A DNA stretch of 64,000 nucleotides from Flavobacterium microcysteis (GCF_006385255.1 NZ_VFJE01000053.1:248001-312000); one strand, 5' to 3'. Counted from the stretch's first letter, positions 1-9,357 are shown. Numbers and translations: made by a program. Notes: generated by a model not told the origin, from the letters alone.

Positions 1-1
1 A

Positions 2-58
2 GATTCGTTAGATAGCACATGCATAGATATTTTTCCAAAATTTAAAAATTATGAATAA
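2..58 (+). CDS. C-terminal end of an upstream ORF, probably another recombinase (partial)
   Basis: From base 2 an open frame runs without a stop to TAA at 56-58. Its last residues read roughly DSTCIDIFPKFKNYE. The next gene starts at base 51, so the two share 8 bases (ATGAATAA), a classic translational-coupling overlap. Only 18 codons are visible, so no domain can be assigned. Because the next gene is a tyrosine recombinase, and such genes often occur as overlapping pairs or trios (Tn554-type or recombinase-in-trio arrays), I infer this is the end of a sister recombinase. That identity rests on context only. Confidence 0.5.
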   Translation, partial: DSLDSTCIDIFPKFKNYE

Positions 59-1064
59 ATCCGATTTCCCAAAATATGTTGCAAACTTTATATCCAAACA
101 TCTTCCATTTGAAAGAGGATTAAGTATAAACAGTATCAGGGCATATCGAGATACTCTTGTTCTTCTGATAAAGTTCTTAACTGAAGAGAGAAATATTCGT
201 GAGGCAAAAATTGAGATTAAACACCTGACAAAAGAACTAATACTTGCTTTTTTAGAATGGATTCAAGAATTTCGAAAATGTAGCAATTCTACGAGAAACT
301 CTAGACTCGCAGCAATCAAATCCTTTATCAGGTACGTAAAAGAAGAAGATATCCAATATATGCACCAATTCCAGCAAATCAGCTCTATTAGAGTAAAAAA
401 AACGGTTTCTACGATAACGCCATATTTAACTATAGATGGATTAAGACTTTTGTTAGAGCAGCCTGACTTAACAAGCGAAAGAGGACGAAGGGATCTTGTG
501 CTACTATCATTACTATATGATTCGGGCGCAAGGGTTCAAGAAATAATAGATTTAACACCCTCTATGTTAAGAATTGACAAGCCTTATACCATACAGTTAC
601 TTGGAAAAGGAAACAAAATGAGACTTGTTCCATTAATGTCTGAACAGATTGAAAATTTAAAAAAGTATCTAAAAGAGCAAAAGTTGTTGGAATCGCATAC
701 AAACCACTATCCTGTCTTTTTTAGCAGTCGAAAGCAAAAATTAACGCGTGCCGGGGTTAATTATATTATACGCAAATATGCTCAAAAAGCAATGAAAACA
801 AATCCAGAATTAATACCGAAAAAACTAACCGCACATTCCCTTAGACATTCGAAAGCCATGCATTTATTACAAGCAGGCGTTAATATTGTATATATTAGGG
901 ATATATTAGGGCATGTTTCCATAACCACGACTGAAAGATATGCCCGAGTAGATTCCAAATTCAAGCGAGAAGCACTTCAAAAAGCATATTTAGATATTAA
1001 TAAAACAGAAGATGCTCTTTGGGAAAAAGACTACAGTCTTATAAATTGGCTGAACAAATTCTAA
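51..1064 (+). CDS. Tyrosine recombinase/integrase, likely last member of a recombinase array
   Basis: A 337-residue site-specific recombinase that would cut and rejoin DNA through a 3'-phosphotyrosine intermediate. An N-terminal SAM-like core-binding region (about 5-110) is followed by the catalytic domain (about 125-310). The full active site is visible: Arg161 (SGARVQE), Lys in GKGNK (186/189), His262-x-x-Arg265-His266 (HSLRH), His288 (DILGH) and Tyr297 (TTTERYAR). Length and motifs fit an intact enzyme. The ATG at 51 overlaps the end of the preceding ORF by 8 bases, implying co-translation with an upstream partner. It lies beside nuclease genes and some 8.7 kb from a truncated radC, so it probably belongs to the machinery that mobilised this island. 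XerC/D itself is less likely given the context. Confidence 0.93.
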   Translation: MNKSDFPKYVANFISKHLPFERGLSINSIRAYRDTLVLLIKFLTEERNIREAKIEIKHLTKELILAFLEWIQEFRKCSNSTRNSRLAAIKSFIRYVKEEDIQYMHQFQQISSIRVKKTVSTITPYLTIDGLRLLLEQPDLTSERGRRDLVLLSLLYDSGARVQEIIDLTPSMLRIDKPYTIQLLGKGNKMRLVPLMSEQIENLKKYLKEQKLLESHTNHYPVFFSSRKQKLTRAGVNYIIRKYAQKAMKTNPELIPKKLTAHSLRHSKAMHLLQAGVNIVYIRDILGHVSITTTERYARVDSKFKREALQKAYLDINKTEDALWEKDYSLINWLNKF

Positions 1065-1171
1065 TCAGTACTGTAAGAGAATTTGTCGTTTAACATCTTC
1101 CAATTGTACTAATTAACAAAGAGGACCTTTTATTAAACTCTGAACAATTCTTTCATTTCTTAAATTCTTCA

Positions 1172-2086
1172 TTAGCTACGGATTTCATTTTCAAGTTTAA
1201 AATTTAATTTAAAATCATCTGTTAATTGAGATCTATTAAGTGAATTCATATCCATATGTCCAAAACCCCATTCTCCTTTGTTTTTTACTTTTTGTGTGAC
1301 AAAATGAAAATTTAATGGCAATATAATTTTTTCCGATTTTAATTGTTCATCGGAAGAATTAAAAGGTAAAAATATTTGTAATCTGTGAAATCCAAATCCA
1401 AAAATGAATGTGTATTGAGGCGAATCACATGGAATCTTCCTTTTGGCTAAGAATGCAATAGGTTTTATAATAGGTGGCCTACTTTCGTTATGGATCAAAA
1501 GTAATGGTATGAAATTATCATCAAATTTTTTTTCAGGTTCATTTATCCATTCAACTGTTTTTCTGAATTTATGAAGTTCGCTTTTTTCCACCATTGACAA
1601 GGCAAATTTCGTTAATGCTTTATAGACATAAAGAGGTATAAATGTTTGTGTAGTGGCTTTAATATTTAAAATACCATTTTCTAGTTTCATACACTCTAAG
1701 TTCCCATCTACTTTAGCAATAACTTTGTTATCATTTTGAAACTGAACTGAAAAATCACCACTCTTACTTTTAAATTTTGGGTATTTATTTTTTCCCTTAA
1801 TTGGTAGAAATGTATTTTTAATTCCACTAAAAGCACTTAAATTAGTTTCATACAAACCAAATTTCTTATTGCAATCGTCACATTCATTGTAACAAAATAG
1901 AGTTTTGTTACCTGTGAATTCAGGCAGTAAATGTGCTTTTGATTTGAATTTAGCATTTGGTGATGAACAATATCTGCAAATGTGAAATTCATCTTTTGGA
2001 GAAACGTAGTCTAACATTGAATTTGAAATTTCGTACGTTTCATAAAATTCTTCAGGATCTATAACGTAAACTATTTTCGTTTCCAT
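1172..2086 (-). CDS. HNH-type zinc-finger endonuclease-like protein
   Basis: A 304-residue protein with an N-terminal HNH-like metal cluster: Cys37-x2-Cys40, His52 followed by Pro55, then Cys69-x2-Cys72 and a NKKF segment. This layout matches HNH families (HNH_5-like) in which paired CxxC knuckles frame a catalytic His. Residues about 90-304 show no motif I recognise and may hold a target-recognition or regulatory domain. The start ATG at 2084-2086 is clear. It stands alone on the minus strand, 164 bases from the next gene upstream, in AT-rich accessory DNA. Nuclease activity is inferred from the motif. The role, in defence or in element biology, is open. Confidence 0.7.
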   Translation of the reverse strand: METKIVYVIDPEEFYETYEISNSMLDYVSPKDEFHICRYCSSPNAKFKSKAHLLPEFTGNKTLFCYNECDDCNKKFGLYETNLSAFSGIKNTFLPIKGKNKYPKFKSKSGDFSVQFQNDNKVIAKVDGNLECMKLENGILNIKATTQTFIPLYVYKALTKFALSMVEKSELHKFRKTVEWINEPEKKFDDNFIPLLLIHNESRPPIIKPIAFLAKRKIPCDSPQYTFIFGFGFHRLQIFLPFNSSDEQLKSEKIILPLNFHFVTQKVKNKGEWGFGHMDMNSLNRSQLTDDFKLNFKLENEIRS

Positions 2087-2250
2087 AAAAAATATTTGTT
2101 TTTATGAGTTCTGCTGCAACTAATATTTCGCAACTTTAGGTAGCAACTACAAATTAATGGAAAATGTAGTAAGAAAATGAATTCGATTCAATTGAATATT
2201 CCCAAATAAAGGCTGACAAACTATTCCATTAAACCATTGTAAAATGATAA

Positions 2251-3267
2251 TTACTTGAATATCTCTTGCCAAAAGGTAATTGGCAAAAAAGACTTTTCTT
2301 TGTCTTTGATATTAAATTCCTTGGTTAAATAACCATTAGTTTCGATTTCTACTTCTACTTCTCCTTCCCCTTGACAAAGAATGTTTTCAATGTTTTCATA
2401 AATATTCATATCATTTTCATCATATCCAGGAATACAAATCCCTACCCTATAAGAATCTGATTTAGTTTGCAAATCAAACACTATGAGAAAGCTTTTTAGT
2501 TCTTTTGGTTTAGTAATAACATTTACGCCCAAAAAATCGTCAGTGTAATTATTATGAATCCAAAAAGGTTTGTTTATAATTTCCTTTTCTGGGTGTTTTA
2601 TTTGACTTCTTATGACTTCCATGTGTTCGCCAAATAAAAATGCATGTCCTAGCTTTTCGAATCCTATTAAGTAAGCAATTTTTAGAAGACCAATACTTGC
2701 TATACGTTCATTTCTTCTATTTGGTTTTCTAAATTCAAAACTTAGTTTTTTTCTTAGATCGGCAGATTCAAAATTTGAAATCAACGGTAAGCCGGAAATG
2801 TACTCATATTCGAAACTATTGAGAAATGCATCTTTAACAACAGGATTATTAGCCGGGCTAATATTTATCTTAAATCCTCCTTCAGAACCTATGCTTACTA
2901 TAGCATTAACGCCTTTTTCTCCAGTTGATTCATTACGTAATTGGGTTTTTATTGATGCATTGGGTTTAAAACCCATTATATCGAACTCATTTAATGCCAG
3001 CAAAATTTCACTGTCAATTTTTGAACCAGCTGAATTATTACAATTTTTGCATGTCAATATGTTGTCTTTACCTCCTAAAGAACTCGGTGGATTATGTTCT
3101 AACGTTAATTCTTCGTATCTATTTTCATTATAATGCTGTGTACACAATGGGCAATAAAGTCCAAATTCAGTAGGCACTATATTGTCGGATTTTAAATTTT
3201 TTTTAAAGTCCAATAGATTATTTGAATATATATCAAATAAAATCCGTTTTTTGACTTTTTTACTCAT
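2251..3267 (-). CDS. Second HNH-type endonuclease-like protein
   Basis: A 338-residue protein with an N-terminal HNH-like motif: Cys39-x2-Cys42, Glu57-His58 followed by Pro60-Pro61, Gly65-Gly66, then Cys73-x2-Cys76 with Asn77/Asn78, ending in a GSKID turn. The order CxxC, EHxPP, GG, CxxCNN is the usual betabeta-alpha-metal HNH core with structural zinc. The remaining 240 residues are mixed alpha/beta with no recognised domain. It differs clearly from the neighbouring HNH gene outside the motif, so this is not a recent duplication. Start is ATG at 3265-3267. It shares strand and island with the other nuclease genes, but gaps of 164-169 bases argue for separate transcription. Confidence 0.7.
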   Translation of the reverse strand: MSKKVKKRILFDIYSNNLLDFKKNLKSDNIVPTEFGLYCPLCTQHYNENRYEELTLEHNPPSSLGGKDNILTCKNCNNSAGSKIDSEILLALNEFDIMGFKPNASIKTQLRNESTGEKGVNAIVSIGSEGGFKINISPANNPVVKDAFLNSFEYEYISGLPLISNFESADLRKKLSFEFRKPNRRNERIASIGLLKIAYLIGFEKLGHAFLFGEHMEVIRSQIKHPEKEIINKPFWIHNNYTDDFLGVNVITKPKELKSFLIVFDLQTKSDSYRVGICIPGYDENDMNIYENIENILCQGEGEVEVEIETNGYLTKEFNIKDKEKSFLPITFWQEIFK

Positions 3268-3436
3268 TAGTTTGTATCATTTGCAAACAACATTTACGAC
3301 TTAAAAAACTTTACGCCAATTTAAGGATTAATTTGTTATGAAATTAAGGTTTACAGCCTCAAAGGTTTTCATTAAGACACTAAATAGCAATGTTTAAATA
3401 TCTATTATTGGCAGTTATTGTCTATATTTTTTCTTG

Positions 3437-5092
3437 TTATTCAAAATCCATGACTTTATAGCTTGTTTTTTTAAAGTATGGATAGTTTATATCTAGAATT
3501 TTTTGATTGTCACCTTCATCAATAACCAGCTTATAGACTTGATCAATAAATTTATTCTCAAGAATCTCTTTAAATGCTTTTAGGGTATGTATTCGATATT
3601 CATTATTATACATTATGAAAGTCGGCGTGTTAATAATGAATATTCCCTCAAAAGAAAAAGTTTCAATTCTTAAATCTTTATTATTTGTCAGAACTTGGAA
3701 ATGTTCCTGAACTTCATGAATTTTTGAAGTCAAATATGTTAGTTTTCGTTTAATGGTTTTATTATAAGACTTTTTATTTGTTTCAAAATAAGCACGATCA
3801 TTTTTAAAATTATTCATATCATAACGTGCGATTTGATGTTTACTATCTGCAATAATAATTTTCTTATTATGTATAAAAAGAAAATCAATCTCCCCACATT
3901 CTTCATTATCAATATTTATGTGTTGCCCATTCCATTTTTTTAAATAAGTAATATTCCTATCAAAAATAATATCATATGTTTTTAAAAGCTTTTCTGCTTC
4001 ATCTTCCAAGATTTTGTCATTATACATGACCTTGTTTTTTATAAATTCTTTAAAACAAGGATTTTCCCATTCAATAGGATATTTATTCCAACCAAACGCA
4101 TTCGTTGTAAGCGACATAATACTTTCCACAAATGAGCGATCACCTACAAACGTCAAGTTTTTGCCATTAACATTCCAGATTAAAAAAGGCCGATATAGAT
4201 ATTTATTTAAATTATGTGGTTTATAGACTGCATCTTGCAAAGACATTTTATTCTCTTTTGATAGAGTTAGTCCTTTAAAAAAAGTAGAACCTTGTTCATA
4301 TGAAACACCATATAAGTTTTCTAAATTTTTCGGATAGATAAACCATTCATCTAACGTAAATTTCCCACTTTCAGAATTTTCATGTATAGCTTTTATTGTT
4401 CCTACTGCTGCGCCATATTCTACACCTAAACATTTTTTGGATGCTGCTATGAAATCATTTAAATCATTTTTTCCTGTTACAGCCATATCAATATGACTTT
4501 TAAAAGAATCCATTAATTTTGTAATTAAAAAACCATAATAGTGCTTGTGGTCAAAATAAAATTGATTATCAGAAGTAAATTTAAGATCAATACAATCTTC
4601 AATTAATTGCTGTTCGGCTAATAGATTTGAACAAGCAAATATAAAGTCCCCAAAATAAAGTAATTGATCAATTACATCCTCCTTTTCTTTCAAATACTCA
4701 ATTGAACTTGGTCTACTAGAAACTAATTTCAAGTCACAAGCTTGTTCTAAACATAATTTTAAAATTCTTCGATATACCGCAAATTCTTTGTTATCTAGCT
4801 CTTTTATTGGTGAAACATTTGGATTTTCTTGTTGAAAAGCGCAGGAGAATTCATGGAGTAAAAATAATCCTTGATAAAAAGTTAGCTCATTTTCATTTTG
4901 TAAAATCTTAATAAATTTCTGCTGATACCAATCAAGCGTATAGAATAGGATTTTATTAATTTGGGCTTCATCAAACGGGCCCTTTCCATACTTATCTATT
5001 AATTTTCTTGAAATTATTGGGCGATATTTTTCAATTGTATTTTTTTGATACCAAGCAACAAGTCTGCCTTCAGGTGTAAAATATATCGGCAT
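3437..5092 (-). CDS. Large protein with C-terminal PD-(D/E)XK-like nuclease motif
   Basis: A 551-residue protein of unknown family. The N-terminal 380 residues are predicted mostly helical, starting with a conserved-looking MPIYFTPEGR segment. Around 401-418 a hydrophobic strand pair carries Glu401-Ile-Asp403 and Asp416-Ser-Lys418 (GEIDFLF then IIIADSKH), the layout of a PD-(D/E)XK core like NERD or restriction-type nucleases, here with a DxK variant. Residues 430-551 continue the alpha/beta domain. ATG at 5090-5092. No signal peptide or membrane segment is present, so it is presumably cytoplasmic. Its place in the island suggests a single-gene defence or restriction-like function, but that is inference from motif and context. 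Confidence 0.65.
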   Translation of the reverse strand: MPIYFTPEGRLVAWYQKNTIEKYRPIISRKLIDKYGKGPFDEAQINKILFYTLDWYQQKFIKILQNENELTFYQGLFLLHEFSCAFQQENPNVSPIKELDNKEFAVYRRILKLCLEQACDLKLVSSRPSSIEYLKEKEDVIDQLLYFGDFIFACSNLLAEQQLIEDCIDLKFTSDNQFYFDHKHYYGFLITKLMDSFKSHIDMAVTGKNDLNDFIAASKKCLGVEYGAAVGTIKAIHENSESGKFTLDEWFIYPKNLENLYGVSYEQGSTFFKGLTLSKENKMSLQDAVYKPHNLNKYLYRPFLIWNVNGKNLTFVGDRSFVESIMSLTTNAFGWNKYPIEWENPCFKEFIKNKVMYNDKILEDEAEKLLKTYDIIFDRNITYLKKWNGQHINIDNEECGEIDFLFIHNKKIIIADSKHQIARYDMNNFKNDRAYFETNKKSYNKTIKRKLTYLTSKIHEVQEHFQVLTNNKDLRIETFSFEGIFIINTPTFIMYNNEYRIHTLKAFKEILENKFIDQVYKLVIDEGDNQKILDINYPYFKKTSYKVMDFE

Positions 5093-5252
5093 ATGATTTT
5101 TTAAATTACAAACAATGTTCTGTAACTTTGCGTAGTTGCAGATTCGTAAATGAATTTACTATTAAAGATAAAACTTCTTGCAAAACAAGATAACAAATAT
5201 TATTCGTACACATCTTCTTAATACCTGACATTGACATAAGGTATGTATAGAC

Positions 5253-6941
5253 CTATAAATAAATACGCCATTCTTCTGGCAACAGCTCATTCTTGTAGTA
5301 GCTATGGGCTAGATAGCGCACAAAAGAATAGCCCGCAGTATCTGTTCGGTAAATAGGCACCATTGCCTTCACTCCTTTAAATCGGTTAATAAAGTCTTTG
5401 AAATCAAGATCCGGCTTATCCAACATCTCAATGTGATATTCTTTGTGGAGATGTTTCTCTAATAAAAGTTCCTCAACATTATAGGACTCGCAATCTATTG
5501 TAGGTATTTGAAAGTTCATATCTTTCGAAAGATATTTCTGAATTTCACCATAAATAACTTCATTCTTAAAGATTACTGTTAATTCCAAAAGTGTTGCAAT
5601 AAGGATTGAAGAATCATCTGTATACTCTTCAGGCTTTTGTCCCATAGATAATGCTTCAATAAGATACTCTATACTATTAGAAAATTCAGGCATGAGATCA
5701 TTTTTAATTTTCATAATCGCAATCCCATGAACAACCTGTGATAGATAATCGACAAAGAATTCAACATCTTCTTGTCTGCGTGAAGATACTTCGACAAAAT
5801 ACACAAACAGTTGCATTATAGGTATAGAGTGATTATCAAGTAATGGTCGCCAGCAACCTGAATTATTTTCGACAATACGTATTATTAAATCTTTCATTTT
5901 ATTACGTAATCGTCTCTTAATGACATTGTTCGTTTTTGCTTTCCCGATATGTTCTCGAAGCCTTGAATAATAAATCATATCATCAAGATACTCAAAACAT
6001 CTCAACGGGTATCCTATCTTTTCAAAGAATACCCCATTTTCCGAATACAATCCGTTTTCGATTGAAGCGACTGGATATGTTTTCTTGAAATAAGCACTCA
6101 ATATCCTGAATTGGGTCATGAGTAACTTATTAAACTCTTTTTTTATTGCTAATTTTTCTTCCACTTTATTATTTAACACCCACCTCCATGTCCGTAACAC
6201 TAAATATTTGGAACATTCTTTAGCTGCAAGAAGATTTTTGCCCAAAACACTATAATGAAAGATTAGTGCTTCCAACAGATTAAGTGTAGCAAATAACTTT
6301 TTCAAAGAACGTCCACGTACTTCGAATACTTTATCAAATTGTAGGTTTACTAGTTTTTTAAAATCACCATAATCATAATCAGGAGTATCTAGAAATGCAA
6401 GAGTCTTCTTTAATAATCGTACACTATCATCGTCAGAAAGAAGATATTCTCCAAAAAGATGTTCCGAAAACAAAATGGTAAGCTGATAAATATCCCAACG
6501 TTCAAATTCACCTTCGTTAAAATTCTTAGTAATAAATCCATCAAAGGTTACCCGTAAGCTGGGTTTAATCACTCCATTATGTACTAGAATTATTTTAACA
6601 GGAAGATTATTAAATTCAGGTATAGAGCTGTCTATAAATGCTGTATCTTTTGCTGCTAATATCGACTCTCGTATACCGTCCTCTGCAAAATAATTCTTTT
6701 CATTGATGTTTCTATCAGAATAGCCTTTAAGTTCAAAATACCAACGATATTTTACACCATTGGAATCTTTGCCAATAGCGATAATATCTTTACCATATTG
6801 TGCCTGACCTTTCGATTCCTTGGCCGTTTGGATAATCTTAAAGCCCATCGAATTAAGTAAAATTGGGAAAAGGTAATCTAGTTCCCGGTCTTCTTTCAGT
6901 GAACCTAAATATTCCTGTACCATGATAGATGCGCTATTCAT
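5253..6941 (-). CDS. Protein with N-terminal Mrr-like nuclease motif, coupled to the upstream gene
   Basis: About 562 residues from the ATG at 6939-6941; a longer reading from a TTG at 6947 is possible but less likely. Near the N-terminus (longer-form numbering) an acidic helix is followed by Asp54 in QYGKDIIAIGKD and Glu72-Leu-Lys74 in WYFELKGYS. This is the G-x-D...ExK signature of Mrr_cat-like PD-(D/E)XK nucleases. The remaining 430 residues are helical and unrecognised. The ATG lies inside the end of the upstream gene (8-base overlap ATGAATAG), so the two products are made together and probably act as a complex. I infer an effector nuclease paired with a helical sensor or regulator. Confidence 0.7.
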   Translation of the reverse strand: MNSASIMVQEYLGSLKEDRELDYLFPILLNSMGFKIIQTAKESKGQAQYGKDIIAIGKDSNGVKYRWYFELKGYSDRNINEKNYFAEDGIRESILAAKDTAFIDSSIPEFNNLPVKIILVHNGVIKPSLRVTFDGFITKNFNEGEFERWDIYQLTILFSEHLFGEYLLSDDDSVRLLKKTLAFLDTPDYDYGDFKKLVNLQFDKVFEVRGRSLKKLFATLNLLEALIFHYSVLGKNLLAAKECSKYLVLRTWRWVLNNKVEEKLAIKKEFNKLLMTQFRILSAYFKKTYPVASIENGLYSENGVFFEKIGYPLRCFEYLDDMIYYSRLREHIGKAKTNNVIKRRLRNKMKDLIIRIVENNSGCWRPLLDNHSIPIMQLFVYFVEVSSRRQEDVEFFVDYLSQVVHGIAIMKIKNDLMPEFSNSIEYLIEALSMGQKPEEYTDDSSILIATLLELTVIFKNEVIYGEIQKYLSKDMNFQIPTIDCESYNVEELLLEKHLHKEYHIEMLDKPDLDFKDFINRFKGVKAMVPIYRTDTAGYSFVRYLAHSYYKNELLPEEWRIYL

Positions 6942-8955
6942 TGGCAATAAGTTGTATTATTAAATCAAATTGTTCCTCTTCCCAGTCTGTCCGCTGTTCT
7001 ATACCACATTGTATATTATATTCTTCAGGATAAATAAAAAGACTACGTGGAAGAACCATTCCAGTCTGGATATGCCCAAGTTTCTTTACTCCCTCTCTGC
7101 CTGGAAATTTCCAGCCTCCACCCTTGCCCAACTTTACTGTCTTTCCTATCATAGACAAAAAGCTATTCTCTTTTGCCCCTTTTTCAATTGTTCTTGAAAA
7201 ATTTCGATTGTGGAGTTTATTGAATTCCCTGAGTAATCTATATTGCGTTTCATAAGGATTAAGTTCCGCTATTCCCTCCTTGCAATCTGCATTAATTCTA
7301 AAAAATTCATCTCTGTACTTAGTTACTCGTTCCAAGACTTCAGGCCTTTTATAAATATGGCTGTAGTCATCTAACGCTTTTGTAATGTGACCAGCATAAT
7401 CTTGAGTAAGCTCCTCAAGCTTTGAGATAAAACTTTCTCTCACAGTCTCAGAATTACTATTTAAAAGTGGCAACAGTGCTATAAGATAATTTCTAGGCTC
7501 CCCAATATTTTGACACAATCCTACCCATAATTTATATTGAGTAAGGGGTGCTAAGGATAAAAGATCATAATCTAACATATAATCACTTTGCAAGCGGTTT
7601 GCATTAAAAATCGAATTACCCAACTCCCTTCTTGAGCTTTTGTTATCCGTTACAAGTTCTATTATAGTCCAGTCAAGCTCTTTTTTGTCGCACTTATTTA
7701 TGAAGTTTTTAAAATTTTTCCCGAGATCTCTAAAAGGCTCCTTGTCGGCTATCGCAGTAAGAACCTGTTTAAAACTTTTCAAATCGTCCAATCTCCAATA
7801 TACATTTTCTATAACTCTTAAAAATTCTTTCATATTGAAATAGGATTGATCAATGAGTGTCAATAGTAAATGGGTTTTATAGTTTTCATGTCCCTTTATA
7901 AAAGCCATTTGATCTATAATTTTAATTGCAGGTAACGCACCATAATTTACAAGGATATTCTCTAGCCTTTCAAAACACGCCTTGTCAATTTCTTCTTTCT
8001 TGTTATATTTAATCTCATTACTAATTAGATTTAAAAGCATTTTGGATAAGGCAACGATCAATACTTCATTATCCTTATTACTTTCGTACAATTTCAAATA
8101 TGACAGTGCCCCAACATGTTCTATCCCCTTGACCATGGATAGACCATAAAAAATACATTCTGCAACTAGGTCGTTTGCTAAATATGGCTGTGCAATAGTC
8201 GATAGAAATATTTCTCCATGAATCTCATATAAATAGGCAGTAAGTGCAGTGATAATCTTACCTGATTCTATATTACAATTGCAACTATATTCAAACAATA
8301 CAATTGCTTGCTCTGTTTTTTTTATAGTAAATTCACGTAATCCTTCCAAAAGGTAATATTGGTTACTATTGTAGGTTGCTTCGCTTTCTGTTAATTCAAA
8401 TAAACGCGTTAAATCACTATATAGAACTTCTGTTTTTGCTTTTATTTCAGTCAATGCATTGCCATAAGCATTTACAAATTCATAAATACGTTTCCTACTT
8501 TTTGGGTTTATTTTATCAAATTCTTCAAGTTGGTCAATATAATGTACAAATAAGAAACCATTTTTAGAAAACCTAATAATGAGTAGTGTCAATAGCTCTC
8601 TTGATATATCTTCTTTTTTACTAGCATATCCTTCTGCTTTCAGAAACTTGGCAACGTGTAAATATAAATTATGGTAACTCTCAAAAATATTGTTTTCAGT
8701 AAAATTCAGCTCCGTTTTAAAGTACTTGTAAAATCCAACAGCAATGGCAGCACTATTTTCGATTTTCAATAGTCCATTAACTGACAAGCAAATATTTTTT
8801 GATATTAATTCATTGGCTTCCTTCAAATCTTCAATTAGAACACTATCTCCCTCTTTTTCTATTAGACACAGAATATAAGCCTGAAGTGTAAGATCAAGAA
8901 AGTCATCGTTATTTATAGTATCATACAATTTCGCTATTTCGTATTTCTGTATCAT
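6934..8955 (-). CDS. Large helical protein of unknown family, partner of the nuclease gene
   Basis: About 673 residues from ATG 8953-8955. The frame extends to a GTG at 9018, but that codon lies inside a good -7 element (AATATTTG), so the internal ATG is preferred. The protein is almost entirely amphipathic helix and leucine-rich, suggesting a HEAT/TPR-like solenoid over about 1-560. A C-terminal stretch near 600-650 is Gly/Lys-rich (KLGKGGGWKFPGRE), unlike the rest, and could bind nucleic acid or a ligand. No enzyme motif, signal peptide or membrane segment is visible. The overlap with the downstream nuclease gene marks a two-gene operon. I cannot name a family; a sensor or scaffold role is inference. 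Confidence 0.65.
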   Translation of the reverse strand: MIQKYEIAKLYDTINNDDFLDLTLQAYILCLIEKEGDSVLIEDLKEANELISKNICLSVNGLLKIENSAAIAVGFYKYFKTELNFTENNIFESYHNLYLHVAKFLKAEGYASKKEDISRELLTLLIIRFSKNGFLFVHYIDQLEEFDKINPKSRKRIYEFVNAYGNALTEIKAKTEVLYSDLTRLFELTESEATYNSNQYYLLEGLREFTIKKTEQAIVLFEYSCNCNIESGKIITALTAYLYEIHGEIFLSTIAQPYLANDLVAECIFYGLSMVKGIEHVGALSYLKLYESNKDNEVLIVALSKMLLNLISNEIKYNKKEEIDKACFERLENILVNYGALPAIKIIDQMAFIKGHENYKTHLLLTLIDQSYFNMKEFLRVIENVYWRLDDLKSFKQVLTAIADKEPFRDLGKNFKNFINKCDKKELDWTIIELVTDNKSSRRELGNSIFNANRLQSDYMLDYDLLSLAPLTQYKLWVGLCQNIGEPRNYLIALLPLLNSNSETVRESFISKLEELTQDYAGHITKALDDYSHIYKRPEVLERVTKYRDEFFRINADCKEGIAELNPYETQYRLLREFNKLHNRNFSRTIEKGAKENSFLSMIGKTVKLGKGGGWKFPGREGVKKLGHIQTGMVLPRSLFIYPEEYNIQCGIEQRTDWEEEQFDLIIQLIANE

Positions 8956-9017
8956 ATTAATAAGTTTTTCAGATGTTAAAATACATAAAAAAAATACGTT
9001 TTTTTTTAACAACTGCA

Positions 9018-9046
9018 CAAATATTTACAAAGGTCATATGGACAAA
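9018..9046 (-). promoter_or_regulatory. Predicted Bacteroidota-type promoter for the helical-protein/nuclease operon
   Basis: On the minus strand TTTG (9043-9046) is followed after 17 bases by AATATTTG (9018-9025), one mismatch from the -7 consensus TAnnTTTG. Predicted transcription start is about 9011, giving a leader of about 55 bases to the ATG at 8955. This site decided the start chosen for the helical protein. Confidence 0.45.
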
Positions 9047-9138
9047 GATTCACAAATCAAAAAGAAACTCTGCTTATTCTCTTTCTAAATAATTATTCGT
9101 AATTTTATTAAAGTCTTATATCTTATATCACTAATAAT

Positions 9139-9357
9139 ATGGCGAAGAATAAAAAGATAAATCAGCAGTTAGACAAACACGATAGTTTATCCAAAGATGA
9201 CTTTCAAAAATATCCGCAGACTGAAAATGATTGTGATCCTCTTATAACAATAGCAATAGCTGCAATAAAAAGTAGAAAAGAACCGCTTTTTAAGAAGCAA
9301 GATGAGGAGGCCGACAGACAGTTGGACAATTCAACTTTCAAAATTTCGATGAAATAA
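9139..9357 (+). CDS. Small charged hypothetical protein
   Basis: A 72-residue ORF from ATG, lysine- and aspartate-rich with a short hydrophobic patch (ITIAIAAIKS, about 35-45) too short for a membrane span. No recognised motif. It is divergent from the helical-protein/nuclease operon with about 180 bases between starts, a position often held by small regulators or antitoxins, though the sequence shows no helix-turn-helix. It could be a real island gene or a chance ORF; the clean ATG and the lack of a competing frame favour a gene. Confidence 0.45.
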   Translation: MAKNKKINQQLDKHDSLSKDDFQKYPQTENDCDPLITIAIAAIKSRKEPLFKKQDEEADRQLDNSTFKISMK

